In this document: piece by piece, positions 46,257 through 56,360 of the stretch
Layout of the letters: the number at the start of each line of letters is the position of its first letter
Numbering within the stretch: the stretch's first letter is position 1
Made by a program: the position numbers and the translations under genes
Notes under the pieces: model-generated
The model's input: the letters and a program-made list of their open reading frames with translations, nothing else
Told to the model about the DNA's origin: nothing
Databases searched by the model: none
Origin: JAHZMA01 sp965205905
GTDB lineage: Bacteria > Pseudomonadota > Alphaproteobacteria > JABAAW01 > JAHZMA01
Length of the DNA: 64,000 nt
Assembly: GCA_965205905.1 (NCBI GenBank)
Contig: CBDBHZ010000013.1
Span: 186,001 to 250,000 of the forward strand
Direction: 5' to 3'

Positions 46257-47513
46257 TGCAACATAATATCGCCAATCGCACTATTTTTTGTAAAGATAAT
46301 ATTGATATATTGCAAGGCATTGATAGTGAATCGATTGATTTGATTTATCTTGACCCACCTTTTAACAAGAAGAAAACTTTTACCGCCCCTATTGGTAGCT
46401 CTGCAGAGGGTGCCGCGTTTAAGGATATATTCAAGCAAGAAGATGTTAAAAGCGAATGGCTACAAACGATTCAGGAAGATAAAGATAATATATTCAATCT
46501 GTTAGAGGCGGTTAAAAATATCGAAGGCAAAACTTCTTACAATTTTTGTTATCTTGCCTATATGGCGATTAGATTGATAGAATGCCATCGCGTGTTAAAA
46601 GAGACAGGAAGCCTTTATCTGCATTGCGATTCCACCATGAGCCATTATCTCAAATTATTGCTTGATTGCATCTTTGGTGAGAAAGAATTTCCGCAACGAA
46701 ATTATCTGGGGCTATAGAACGCAAGGGGTTAGCATGAAATGGTGGCCTAGAAAGCACGATAATATCTTTATGTATGTGAAAAAGCCGAATTACACTTATA
46801 CACCAACGATGGAACGGCAACATTATGCCAAGCCATTCAGGCACACAAAAACCGATGATGACGGCAAATTTTATGCCGATACCTATTTGCGTGATGTATG
46901 GGACCATGATGAAACCAAACCTAGAATCAGCCAATCAGCCGAGCGCACGGGTTACCCTACGCAAAAGCCATTGGCGTTATTGGAACGCATCATCACTGCA
47001 TCAAGCAATGAGGGCGATATTGTGCTAGACCCTTTTTGTGGTTGCGCCACCACTTGCGTTGCTGCCGAACGGTTGAACCGAAAATGGATTGGCGTTGATG
47101 TGTCAGTCAAAGCATTCGAATTGGTGAAAGAAAGATTGGCACACGAAGTAGAATGGGGCGGTAGTCTGTTTCAGGAAGAATTGGTGGCGTTCCAAACCAA
47201 AGCACCGAAGCGCACGGATAGGGGCGAGGATTATATTCTTAAAAAGAGCGTTTATATTATCTCTAACCCGCAATATCCTGATGATTATAAGGTCGGCATC
47301 GCATCTGATGTTCATAGCCGTCTTAATAGCTATCAAACCAGCGACCCTAACCGAAATTATCGGCTTGAATATCATCTGGAAACACCGCATTTCCGCGCCA
47401 TAGAGGCGTATATTCATCAAAAATACGCTAACAAACATGAATGGGTGCAGGGCGCGTTAAAAAGCATCATTGCCGATATTAAAGATAAAGATATGGCAAT
47501 GAAAAAGGGGTAA
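46253..47513 (+). pseudogene. DNA methyltransferase fused to a GIY-YIG nuclease domain, frameshifted
   Basis: A beta-order adenine/cytosine-N4 methyltransferase: YLDPPFNKKKTF (catalytic) comes before VLDPFCGCATTCVAAERLNRKWIGVD (SAM site). The last about 90 residues (KKSVYIISNPQYPDDYKVGIAS...RLNSYQTSDPNR...AIEAYIHQKY) look like a T5orf172/GIY-YIG endonuclease. Methylation and cutting could therefore lie on one chain. The frame breaks near 46692; removing one base gives EKNFRNEIIWGYR. It overlaps the SDR gene by 4 bases, an odd place for a restriction enzyme. Confidence 0.78.
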
Positions 47514-47526
47514 CAGCGGTGGATTA

Positions 47527-50500
47527 TCAAAGCCCCGTCAATAATGTTGCATTGCCACCTGATGCGGTGGTATCGATGCAGATATGACGCTCATGCACAA
47601 TATGCGCCAGATGCGGAACACCCGTTATCAGCGGAATAATTGCGCCATCGCGCTTGCTAAGTATTTTGGCATAATCTTCTGCTTTTTACCCCAATAAATC
47701 ACAGCATGGAAATTCTGCAATTCTAACAATGCTTCAGGCGCGCAGTTTTCCTCAACTGTTACCGCAACACCGCCCATTTCGGTAACATGCGCTACTTGCT
47801 GATTCACCGAATCTTTAGCACCCAAACATAAAATCGCACCGCGTGGCACGATACGCCAATGGTTGGTCTCACCCGTAACGCTTGGCATGGCTTGTTCTGT
47901 AATCAACTTCTCTTGCGCCTGCTGATTGGCATTATCAATGGCTTGCTGTAACGCCGCTATATCAAAATCTTGTTGCCACTCATCATCGATGGTGATGCGT
48001 TCGGTTTTGGCAAAATGCGGGACATAAAGCGGCCCACCTGCTTTAGGGCCAGTGCCTGATAACCCCTCACCACCAAAGGGTTGACTGCCAACAATCGCGC
48101 CAATCTGATTGCGATTCACATAGATATTGCCCACTTTCAAACGGTTTGCAAGATTTTCAATATGCGCGGTGATACGGCTATGCAAGCCAAATGTTAAGCC
48201 AAAGCCTTTATGGTTAATGTCGCTGATAATAGCATCAATCGCATCGCTTTTGAATGTGGCGATATGCAATACAGGTCCGAAAATTTCTTTTTGTAACTCA
48301 CCGATGCCACTCACTTTTATCAGGCATGGCGCAATAAAAAAGCCACCATCAGGCGCGTTAATTTGATACAGCAACTTGCCTTGCGCTTGTTGTTCGGCAA
48401 TATAATCATCAATATTCTGCTTGGCTTTGCCGTCAATCACAGGTCCAATATCGGTGCTTAACTGACACGGGTCGCCTAATGTTAATTCATCCATCGCGCC
48501 TTTTAGCATCTTTAAAAACGAATCCGCGATTTCCTCTTGTAGATACAAACAGCGCAATGCCGAGCACCGTTGCCCTGTGGATTGAAACGCCGATACCACC
48601 ACATCACGCACCGCTTGTTCGGGTAGGGCGGTGGAATCCACAATCATCGCATTTAGCCCGCCTGTTTCGGCAATCAGGGTGGCATCTGCGCTTAAATAAT
48701 GCGCCATATTATGGCGGATAATCTTTGCCGTATCGGTAGAACCCGTAAACACCACGCCAGAGATTTTTGGATTTTGCGTTAATAATGTGCCAATCACTTT
48801 GCCCTCACCAATTATCAGCTGTAACACCGCAGGTGGCACGCCCGCTTTGTGCAGTAACTGCACCGCAATAAAAGCGGTGAGTGATGTTTGTTCCGCAGGC
48901 TTTGCCAATACGCCATTGCCCATCGCTAATGCGGCAGCAATCTGCCCTGTGAAAATGGCGAGTGGGAAATTCCAAGGCGATATGGCGGTGAATATGCCCC
49001 CAGCAAAATCATCTTGTGATGTGCTATTTATCTTTTCGGCTTCATCAGCATAATAGCGTAAAAAATCTACCGCTTCGCGTAATTCACCGATAGCATCAGG
49101 CAGCGTTTTGCCCGCTTCTTTGGTTAAAACCGCAAATAATAAACCGAAATTTTCCTCATATAAATCAGCGGCAATTCGCAAAATCGCCGCGCGCTTGTTG
49201 GTGCTGATTTGCCATGCTGTTGCATTATCAATCGCTTTGGTTGCGGTTGGCTTATCGGCATAGATGACGGTCGCAATTTTCTCACCATTGGCAGGATTAT
49301 TGACCGCAATCACCTCGCCAGTAACACGCTCACCAGTGGCATTGGCGCCCGCAATGATAGGCGACGCATTGGGGAGCGCAACATTACGGGCATTATCAAT
49401 CATGGCAAGCGTTTGTTCATCATTAATATCAAAGCCGCGTGAGTTAATCCGCTTTTCACCAAAAATATCACCAAAAATATCAGATGGCTTGACTAAACCA
49501 TCAGGCATTTTTTGCGTTTCCAGTAACACCATCGGGTTACGCACCATCTGTTCAGGCGTAACGTTTTTATCCATGATTTGATGCACAAAAGAAGAGTTCG
49601 CGCCATTTTCTAACAGCCGCCGCACCAAATAAGCCAGCAAATCAGGATATGCCCCCACTGGTGCGTAGATACGGCTTTTATGCCCTAATTCTTGCACCAT
49701 AATATCATGCAATGTTTCACCCATGCCATGCAACCGCTGAAACTCAAAATCGCGGCCGTTCGCCAATGCCAACACCGCCGCCATCGTATGGGCGTTATGG
49801 GTGGCTAATTGCGGATAAAGATAATCGCTATAATCAAATAGTTTTTTCACATTGGCAATATAGCTAACATCGGTGGCGGCTTTGGTGGTGAATGCAGGAA
49901 AATCGGGCGCGCCTTCAATTTGCGACCATTTCATTTCGCTATCCCAATAGGCGCCTTTCACCAACCGCACCATGATTTTGCGCTGATGCTTTTTCGCTAG
50001 CCGATAAAGCCAATCCAGCACATAAGATGCCCGTTTGCCATAGGCTTGCACCACCACGCCAAAGCCATCCCACCCTTGCAAATCTTCCGATGCAAATACG
50101 GCTTCGATAATTTTCAGCGATAATACCAGCCTTGCTTGTTCTTCTGCATCAATATTAAGCCCGATATTCAGGTTTTTTGCATGTTTGGCAAGCGCGTGCA
50201 TGATTGGCACGATTTCCGCCATCACCCGTTTTTCTTGCGCCACTTCGTAACGCGGATGCAATGCCGAAAGCTTAACCGATATGCCCGCATTATCAATCAC
50301 ATTATCATGCTGGCACGATGCACCGATGGCTTCAATCGCTTGCTGATAAGATTGATAGTAAAAAGCGGCATCTTGCGCGGTGATGGCAGCCTCGCCTAAC
50401 ATATCATAGCTATAGGTAAAGCCTTGCGCCTGATATTGAGAGGAATTTTTGAGGGCTTTGCCGATAGTCTCGCCCAAAATAAACTGCTTACCCATCTGTT

Positions 50501-50948
50501 GCATGGCAAGGTTTGCGCCATAACGGATGAAAGGCTTGGCAAGCTGCTTAACGATATTGTTTTGCGTTAATAAATATTGCGCCACACATAAGCCCCTTGT
50601 GGTGATATTCACCAAAGCCGATGGCGATGCGCTTAAATGTTGTTGCCAATTAAGGGGGATAATTTTATCGGCAATCAGCCTATCAATGGTTTTATGATCG
50701 GGGGTGCGTAGCATGGCTTCGGCAAGGCACATCAGCGCAACACCTTCATATGTGGATAGGCTATATTGCGCCAGAAAATACTCCATCAAGCCGTGCTTTT
50801 TATGGCTTCGCATTTGCGTAACCCAACCAGCGGCATCATCAGAAATTTTCTGCCATATCTGTGGCGATAAATCAAGTTGCGCGCCAAGTTTGGCGATCAA
50901 ATCATGCTCATTGGCATATTTTGCTTGTAATGTAAAATCATCAACCAT
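47527..50948 (-). CDS. putA: Bifunctional proline dehydrogenase / P5C dehydrogenase (frameshift near the C-terminus)
   Basis: Oxidises proline to glutamate in two steps. The proline dehydrogenase part has GISVKLSALHPRYE, GLNIDAEEQARL and RLVKGAYWDSE. The aldehyde dehydrogenase part has ISPWNFPLAIFTGQIAAALAMGN, FTGSTDTAK and QSTGQRCSALR with the catalytic cysteine. There is no ribbon-helix-helix DNA-binding domain at the N-terminus, so it is not a repressor. The open frame stops at 47628, but after a frame change near 47680 the usual C-terminal sequence (SKRDGAIIPLITG...HERHICIDTTASGGNATLL) continues to a TGA at 47527-47529. Full length is about 1140 residues. Confidence 0.94.
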
Positions 50949-51029
50949 CTGATGTCGTCCTTGTTATAGAGTGGGCTATTGATTTTATCATAGCATAAAA
51001 AATGCGAATTGCCTATATGATGTTGGTGA

Positions 51030-51240
51030 TGGGGGTGAGGTTTGCACCCCCGCTAGTATTAAGCACAGCGGGGGGGTTATCGTGGGTTGCACCTTATGAG
51101 TATTACACACAAGCGGGGGTTGTTAAGGGGGCATTCGCAAGGGAGCGGACGTAAGTCTCGCGACCGAGAAGCGAATTCGCGCCCCCTTAAATAATAAAGC
51201 CCAACTCCGCCCGCCCTATGTGCTACTCTGCATGGGAACA
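51030..51240. repeat. Intergenic palindromic repeat block R7 (arm type 2, core A)
   Basis: TTAAGGGGGC (51123-51132) and GCCCCCTTAA (51181-51190) form a perfect 10-bp inverted repeat around a core that matches core A in reverse (GGGAGCGGACGTAAGTCTCG). It is nested within 'cagcgggggggttatcgtgggttgc', also found in R10. Between putA and 51513 I see no gene. The rest is the repeat, one DnaA-box-like TTATCCACA (51306-51314) and a promoter. Confidence 0.85.
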
Positions 51241-51341
51241 ACGAAATCAGGGTAAAACAATACATTTAGCACTTATTTTAACCATAAATCCGAACAAACA
51301 AAAAGTTATCCACAGGTTTACTACTTTTTCACAAAGTGTTC

Positions 51342-51371
51342 TTGATTTGTGTAATAAACTTATGGTAGATT
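51342..51371 (+). promoter_or_regulatory. Possible promoter upstream of the unknown 546-aa gene
   Basis: TTGATT (51342-51347), an 18-bp spacer and TAGATT (51366-51371) in AT-rich DNA. The leader to ATG 51514 would be about 135 bases. This is a moderate match only. Confidence 0.35.
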
Positions 51372-51513
51372 AGAAATAAGCCCATTGCGCCCCTCAATAA
51401 CCGAACCGAATGGCAACCAAAAAACTTCACTATTTTTAATTTCCGCATCATGCGTTTGCGGATAACGTAACCTTATGCCCAACTTATGGACATTTTATAT
51501 AGGAGGACTCATT

Positions 51514-53154
51514 ATGAGTGCTATTGACGTCTTAACCCAAAAACTATCAGGCAGTAACAAGCAAAAAGCATGTGATTGTTGCGAAAAACTTGCCAAACGG
51601 CAATCTGTCTCACCCAATATCGTGAAAGATGCTTATCAGCAAATCAACAAAAGCGCGCCCAATATCACCGATAGGCAGGCATGCGATATGCTGATAACCC
51701 TATTCGTTAAGGGCGAGGCTTTATCTACCAAAGAAGAGGAAATCTTAAAGTTTCTTAATCAATCAACCAAAACCATCACCCAAATATCGCAACCCATGCA
51801 GTTTGCGCCCATTTTTAACATTGTGCAGAAAACCAAAAACCAACCAAATTATTTCCGCCCATTAGGTAAGGTGAATCAGTTTTTCAATCATTTAAGCAAC
51901 CAAGCCGATTTTAAGAAACTGCTAACGGCGGTCGGCTCTTTATCTCTCACCAAGGAAGAAATCACTGAATTGATGGCGGCGCAATATCAGCCAAACTATA
52001 GCCCTTCATCACGCACCGATGGGTTAATTAAAGCCATTGATAGAGCGGGAAAGCTTTCGGCACTGCCCGAAAAAGCGTTTCATAATCTCACCACCCATAT
52101 CGGCAAAAAGTTTAAGTTTAGCGATATTAATATCAAAAATTTGCAGACTATAGAAAGTGGCAATAAAGGCAACGATGAATTAAATAATGCACTTTACAAC
52201 GCCTTTCAGGATAAAAGCAATATTCAATATATGCCGAAAAAAACCAGAGAGCTGTTGCAACCCATCCATAATGAGATTCTGAAAGCAAAGATGGAGGATT
52301 ACACTAAAACTATTGGCACACTTAATGTTTCGCCATCGGTGCATACGCGATTACATGGTTATCAGGCTTTGTTAATCGATATAGAACAGGGCAAGAAAAA
52401 GCCTAGTACGGCTGACCTTGAAAAACTTAATTTGCTATATAATGAATTAAAAAGCCTTGGCAAGCTTGATGCCATGCCGAACCGCACGCAAGCCTATCTA
52501 GAAAATTACCGTCTGGAACAAGATTTGAAGAAGAAAGCCCCGTTGAATGTTGGTAAATTGCTGGAAAAATTAAAACGCGGTGAGACATTGGGAGTTTTTC
52601 AAGCTTTTTATCTCAGCAGTCATGCGCCAGATGAGCTTAAAAAACACTGGAAAAATGAAAAAAACCAAAAACAATTAGAAACATTATCAAAAGATGTGCG
52701 TGATAAGGCGGCAGAAATCAAGAATTTAGATAAATCTGCATTGCTTGAGAGTTTCGAGAAAATCATCGAGCAAATTCGTGCCGAGCAAGGCAGGGCATCT
52801 AACCGCAGATTCTATGTTCCTGCATTGGGCGTTTATATCCAACTTACTGGAAATTTTATGGAATTGCGCTTCAGGAATAAAGATTTTGGCGGAGTATATA
52901 AAGAGACGATGAAGCAAGTAATTAAAGATTCAAAAGATAAAAGTTTGGATGAAATTACCAAAAATCTGCAACAATTCAAACTTGTCTATCACAGAGGTTT
53001 GGATTTTACGGGTGCCAATCTTAAAACCGATGGCAGTGTGCGCTATATCAAGGATAGTGAGGTTAACCCGACAATTTCAAAGGTGTTGGATGTTTCAACG
53101 AAAACAACAAGAAGTGGCAAAAAAACCAAAGCCATCACTATTTTAGAAATATAA
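51514..53154 (+). CDS. Unknown protein, about 546 residues
   Basis: I do not recognise this family. The start ATG 51514 (MSAIDVLTQKLSG) has a strong AGGAGG site at 51501-51506; the open frame from 51475 lacks one. The protein is lysine- and asparagine-rich, largely helical in appearance, with no signal peptide or membrane segment. The N-terminal 100 residues hold two cysteines in CDCCEKLAKRQ. The last 120 residues form a distinct block with RRFYVPALGVYIQL and YHRGLDFTGANL. The stop overlaps the next gene's ATG by 1 base, so the two are coupled. A cargo or effector with a C-terminal functional domain is one reading, unproven. Confidence 0.75.
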   Translation: MSAIDVLTQKLSGSNKQKACDCCEKLAKRQSVSPNIVKDAYQQINKSAPNITDRQACDMLITLFVKGEALSTKEEEILKFLNQSTKTITQISQPMQFAPIFNIVQKTKNQPNYFRPLGKVNQFFNHLSNQADFKKLLTAVGSLSLTKEEITELMAAQYQPNYSPSSRTDGLIKAIDRAGKLSALPEKAFHNLTTHIGKKFKFSDINIKNLQTIESGNKGNDELNNALYNAFQDKSNIQYMPKKTRELLQPIHNEILKAKMEDYTKTIGTLNVSPSVHTRLHGYQALLIDIEQGKKKPSTADLEKLNLLYNELKSLGKLDAMPNRTQAYLENYRLEQDLKKKAPLNVGKLLEKLKRGETLGVFQAFYLSSHAPDELKKHWKNEKNQKQLETLSKDVRDKAAEIKNLDKSALLESFEKIIEQIRAEQGRASNRRFYVPALGVYIQLTGNFMELRFRNKDFGGVYKETMKQVIKDSKDKSLDEITKNLQQFKLVYHRGLDFTGANLKTDGSVRYIKDSEVNPTISKVLDVSTKTTRSGKKTKAITILEI

Positions 53155-53834
53155 TGAAAATAACTGATAAGATGCGGTTAACCAGTTTTAGGCATCTCTC
53201 TCAATCCTTTGTTGTAAAAGGGCAAATCATCAGTAGCACCCATAAAATTGGCTCTGTTATGAAAGATGATGGCACAAATGAACATTCCCATATTGAACAA
53301 AGAATTGTTGATTTTGCCAAAGTAAGAGAAGCAGTAGGCGCAAATAATAAAGAAATCATTAATGATGCCATCATCAATTACCTCAACACACATATTGAAA
53401 ATAAATGGAAGGAGAGACGAAAAGGTGAGTTTAAGCAATCTGAATTTCTAAAAACAATCAATCCCATGTCGAATATTGGTGAGAAAGATTTTGTTGGTCT
53501 ATTTGCGCCATCTAGCAATATTGCCAATCAAATCCGCATCTATGCCAAAAAAGATTGGGATGAACGCGCTAGTAATATTATCAAAGCCAATAATGCCAAC
53601 ACTGTTGACGAAATTTATAAGGCAATTCATAGTGCCACCTTGCGTGATATACTCACCCTAAAAGCCATGATTGATGTGCTATTAAGAATGAAATTGATGT
53701 TAGAAACAGTTGGTGAAAAAACTGATTTCTTAAACAAGACCATTCAAAAAGCGCAAAAAACGAAACTGGATTTAGAGGATTCTTTTGAAAAAATATTTAA
53801 AAACATGAAAATCAAATTCATTGAACAAAAATAA
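53154..53834 (+). CDS. Unknown protein, 226 residues, coupled to the 546-aa gene
   Basis: The ATG overlaps the preceding stop (ATAATGA), which implies translational coupling. The product is basic and helical, with no signal peptide. Visible features are SHIEQRIVDFAKVREAVGAN in the first third and a lysine-rich heptad-like C-terminus (KTDFLNKTIQKAQKTKLDLEDSFEKIFKN). I know no family for it. The ankyrin-like array begins immediately downstream, with the first promoter at 53838. Confidence 0.7.
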   Translation: MKITDKMRLTSFRHLSQSFVVKGQIISSTHKIGSVMKDDGTNEHSHIEQRIVDFAKVREAVGANNKEIINDAIINYLNTHIENKWKERRKGEFKQSEFLKTINPMSNIGEKDFVGLFAPSSNIANQIRIYAKKDWDERASNIIKANNANTVDEIYKAIHSATLRDILTLKAMIDVLLRMKLMLETVGEKTDFLNKTIQKAQKTKLDLEDSFEKIFKNMKIKFIEQK

Positions 53835-53837
53835 AAT

Positions 53838-53896
53838 TTGACAAATTTTTTCCTTTCAACTAAGATGGTAAGATGAAATATAAAGCATCTTACCAT
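53838..53896 (+). promoter_or_regulatory. Promoter-palindrome of ankyrin-like copy 1
   Basis: TTGACA (53838-53843), 17-bp spacer, TAAGAT (53861-53866), and ATG at 53873, exactly 7 bases after the -10, so transcription should start on the A of ATG. A perfect 11-bp palindrome (53865-53875 and 53886-53896) has a 10-base loop. Confidence 0.75.
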
Positions 53897-54437
53897 ACTT
53901 TTTTCACTGTTAGCTATTCTAACATACGTTGTGATATTGCCAGTAAAAAATATTAATGCAACTGACGCTGAAAAAGCTGATGTGCAACATTTATTTTTTA
54001 AAACTTTTTTGGACATGACATATTATAGTCTTGGGCTGAATGATAATATGGATATTGCAAAAGAAATTCTAAAATTAGAAGATTTAATCGCGCAAGGCGC
54101 CAACCCAAATAAAAAATTTGTATTCCCTAGTGACAGTGATGGAGAAAGTTTGGTTACACCTATATCTTATATATTTACGACATGTCGTAATGATCATTAC
54201 ATAGAGGATGCTGGTGGTAAAAATTTTTATTTAGAAATTATAAAATTATTGATTGATAATGGCATAGAGTGGAATGCTAAAATTTATTACGAAAACGATG
54301 ATGGCACTTCAGGGTCATATACCATTGCCGATAGAATCAGATGGCTAGAAGAAAATCCGAGCAACAAACCAGAATGTATCGAAGCGCTAGCTTATGTCAA
54401 AACCCACCTCAAAGAAAACAACATCATCATTGAATAA
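53873..54437 (+). pseudogene. Ankyrin-like array protein, copy 1 (frameshift in the start-codon palindrome loop)
   Basis: Paralogue of copies 2-4. Reading from ATG 53873 the frame is lost after three codons, because the loop has 10 bases instead of 9 or 12. The family frame is open from GTG 53931 (ILPVKNINATDAEKADVQ). Two ankyrin-like helices are present: LEDLIAQGANPNK, and EIIKLLIDNGIEWNAK followed by an STIAD-type segment. It ends in the family tail YVKTHLKENNIIIE. Without the membrane anchor, as now read, it would be cytoplasmic and lack a good ribosome site. Confidence 0.7.
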
Positions 54438-54690
54438 TAAAACCTCGCGGTTGCTCAACACAAAAACCGTGCGTGTCGCGATACATTAATATATGGTGGG
54501 CTTTGCGGAGTTGGTTTATATATCAAGGGGGGTGCGAACGCGCTTTATCGGTCGCGAGACTTACGTCCGCTTCCTTGCGCTTTCGGTTTGCCCTTGCACC
54601 AATGGCGGGCAAACCTCACCCTTAATAATCCCCCCGCTGTGTTTAATACTGGCGGTGGAGTGTATCGCCCCATACCCCCACGAACAAAAA
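54430..54690. repeat. Intergenic palindromic repeat block R8 (arm type 1, core A)
   Basis: It begins 'cctcgcggttgctcaacac', exactly as R10 does after copy 4. TATCAAGGGGGG (54521-54532) is followed by core A and the GGTTTGCCC...GGGCAAACC hairpin. The right arm is degenerate (CCCTTAATAATC). The shared flank with R9 and R10 indicates that gene and repeat were duplicated together. Confidence 0.85.
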
Positions 54691-54696
54691 TAAAGT

Positions 54697-54754
54697 TTGA
54701 CAAATTTTTTCTTTTCAACTAATATGGTAGGATGAAATTAAAGCATCTTACCAT
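54697..54754 (+). promoter_or_regulatory. Promoter-palindrome of ankyrin-like copy 2
   Basis: TTGACA (54697-54702), 17-bp spacer, TAATAT (54720-54725), ATG 54732 at the predicted +1. The palindrome spans 54724-54734 and 54744-54754, with one A-to-G change that leaves a G-T wobble. The loop is 9 bases. Confidence 0.75.
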
Positions 54755-55365
54755 ATCTTTTTTAACATTCGCTATTCTATCATATGTTGTATTTATGGTG
54801 ATAGAAAATAATGCTGTAATAGAAGCTGAAAAAATGGCAGAAGCTAGAAAAATTGAAAAAGCTCTGATAGCTGAAAAAATGATAGAAGCTAGAAAAATTG
54901 AAAAAGCTAATGTGCAAAATTTATTTGATAGACTTTTTACAGAAACGATACGGTATACTTATGGGCTTGATTATGATACCGATATTCCAAAAGCAATTTT
55001 AAAATTAGAAAATTTAATTGCACAGGGTGCCAATCCAAATAAAAGAATCATACACGCCGTGGATGGTAGTGGTTATGTGGATACACCTATATCTTATACT
55101 TTTCTTGCATGCAATAATGATAGTTATATAGATGATGCTGATGGTAGAAATTTTTATTTAGAAATTATAAAGTTATTGATTGATAATGGTGTGGATTGGA
55201 ATGCTAAAAATTATTATGAGAGCGAAGATACTTCAGGAACAACAAACTATTGCTGACACGCTCAAAAGAATGGAAGATGAAGCTGAAAAACGTAACCCAG
55301 AATGTATCGAAGTGCTAGCTTATGTCAAAAACCACCTCAAAGAAAATAACATCATCATCGAATAA
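54732..55365 (+). pseudogene. Ankyrin-like array protein, copy 2 (frameshift near the C-terminus)
   Basis: It starts MKLKHLTISFLTFAILSYVVFMV, a membrane anchor or uncleaved signal, followed by a charged helix built of near-repeats of AEKMAEARKIEKA. Ankyrin-like helices LENLIAQGANPNK and EIIKLLIDNGVDWNAK follow. The frame stops at 55256 after a one-base change near 55240-55247, and the family tail (TIADTLKRM...YVKNHLKENNIIIE) continues in the next frame to 55365. Confidence 0.75.
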
Positions 55366-55408
55366 TAACCGATTATTGGGGTTATTCGCAATCAGTGGTA
55401 ACAGATAT

Positions 55409-55469
55409 TTGACAAACCTAATTCTATAACTTAATATGGTAAGATGAGAGTAAAATACCATCTTACCAT
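55409..55469 (+). promoter_or_regulatory. Promoter-palindrome of ankyrin-like copy 3
   Basis: TTGACA (55409-55414), 17-bp spacer, TAATAT (55432-55437), ATG 55444 at the predicted +1. The 11-bp palindrome (55436-55446 and 55459-55469) is perfect. The loop is 12 bases, one extra codon, so the frame is kept. The spacer differs from the other copies while the boxes do not. Confidence 0.78.
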
Positions 55470-56049
55470 ATTTTTTTCACTATTCGCTATTCTAGCATAT
55501 GTTGTATTATTGCCAGTCAAGAATATTAATGCAACTGAAGCTAGAAAAGCTAAGGCAATAGAAGCTGAGAGAATTGCAAAGGCTAGAGAAGCTGATGTGC
55601 AAACTTTTTATGAAATTTTTTTAGATATAACGCAAAGTGGTTATGGAATTGATTCTGATATGTATACTGCAGAAACAATTTCAAGGTTAGAAACTTTAAT
55701 TGCACAGGGTGTCAACCCAAACAGGAGTTTTGAACTCCCTAGTGACGGTTATGGAAAAGGCTTTGTTACACCTATATCTCATATACTTCTTACATGCACT
55801 AATGATAGGTACCTAAATGACGCTGATGATAGAAATTTTTATTTAGAGATTATAAAATTATTGATTGATAGCGGTGTGAAATGGAATGCTAAAAATTCTT
55901 ATGATGGCTATCATTATGGTGAATCAGGTGAATCAACCATTGCCGATAGCCTAAGATGGACAGAAGAGAACGCGCATAAACCAGACTGTCTCGAAGCGAT
56001 AGATTATGTCAAAACCCACCTCAAAGAAAATAACATCACGCTAGAATAA
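55444..56049 (+). CDS. Ankyrin-like array protein, copy 3 (intact)
   Basis: The 201-residue product starts MRVKYHLTIFFSLFAILAYVVLLPVKNINA, an N-terminal membrane segment, then a charged helix (ARKAKAIEAERIAKAREADVQ). Two degenerate ankyrin units follow, near residues 75-110 (LETLIAQGVNPN, TPISHILLTC) and 135-180 (EIIKLLIDSGVKWNAK, STIADSL). It ends YVKTHLKENNITLE. It is predicted to be membrane-anchored with the ankyrin part outside the cytoplasm. No function is known. No ribosome site exists because the message appears leaderless. Confidence 0.8.
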   Translation: MRVKYHLTIFFSLFAILAYVVLLPVKNINATEARKAKAIEAERIAKAREADVQTFYEIFLDITQSGYGIDSDMYTAETISRLETLIAQGVNPNRSFELPSDGYGKGFVTPISHILLTCTNDRYLNDADDRNFYLEIIKLLIDSGVKWNAKNSYDGYHYGESGESTIADSLRWTEENAHKPDCLEAIDYVKTHLKENNITLE

Positions 56050-56275
56050 TAAAACCTCGCGGTTACTCAACACAAAAACCGTGCGTTTCTCATCACATTA
56101 ATATATGGGGGCTTTGCGGTTTAGGTTTTATATATCAAGGGGGGGGGCGAACGCATTAATTTATGGGGGGCTTTGCGGCATACGCTTTGGCGGTTATGTC
56201 CGTAGGACAACCGCCACGCGATGACGCCCCCCATACCCCCCACCGCTGTGTTTAATACTCATATCTAGCTTGCCT
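56050..56275. repeat. Intergenic palindromic repeat block R9 (arm type 3, core D)
   Basis: After the shared 'cctcgcggttactcaacac' flank comes a truncated type 1 left arm. A complete type 3 element follows: TATGGGGGGC (56162-56171) and GCCCCCCATA (56226-56235) around core D (GGCGGTTATGTCC...GGACAACCGCC). The inner element appears inserted in the outer one. Confidence 0.85.
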
Positions 56276-56299
56276 TGATAATTCTTACCTAAATAAAAT

Positions 56300-56360
56300 T
56301 TGACAAATTTTTTCCTATAACTTAATATGGTAAGATGAAATTAAAGCATCTTACCATATT
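56300..56360 (+). promoter_or_regulatory. Promoter-palindrome of ankyrin-like copy 4
   Basis: TTGACA (56300-56305), 17-bp spacer, TAATAT (56323-56328), ATG 56335 at the predicted +1. The palindrome here extends to 14 bp (56324-56337 and 56347-56360), so it covers most of the -10 box, the start and the first eight codons. The loop is 9 bases. Confidence 0.8.

Noticed and set aside
51306..51314. Perfect DnaA box TTATCCACA
   Set aside because: A single copy with no AT-rich unwinding region, cluster of boxes or nearby dnaA/hemE. Chance occurrence is likely.
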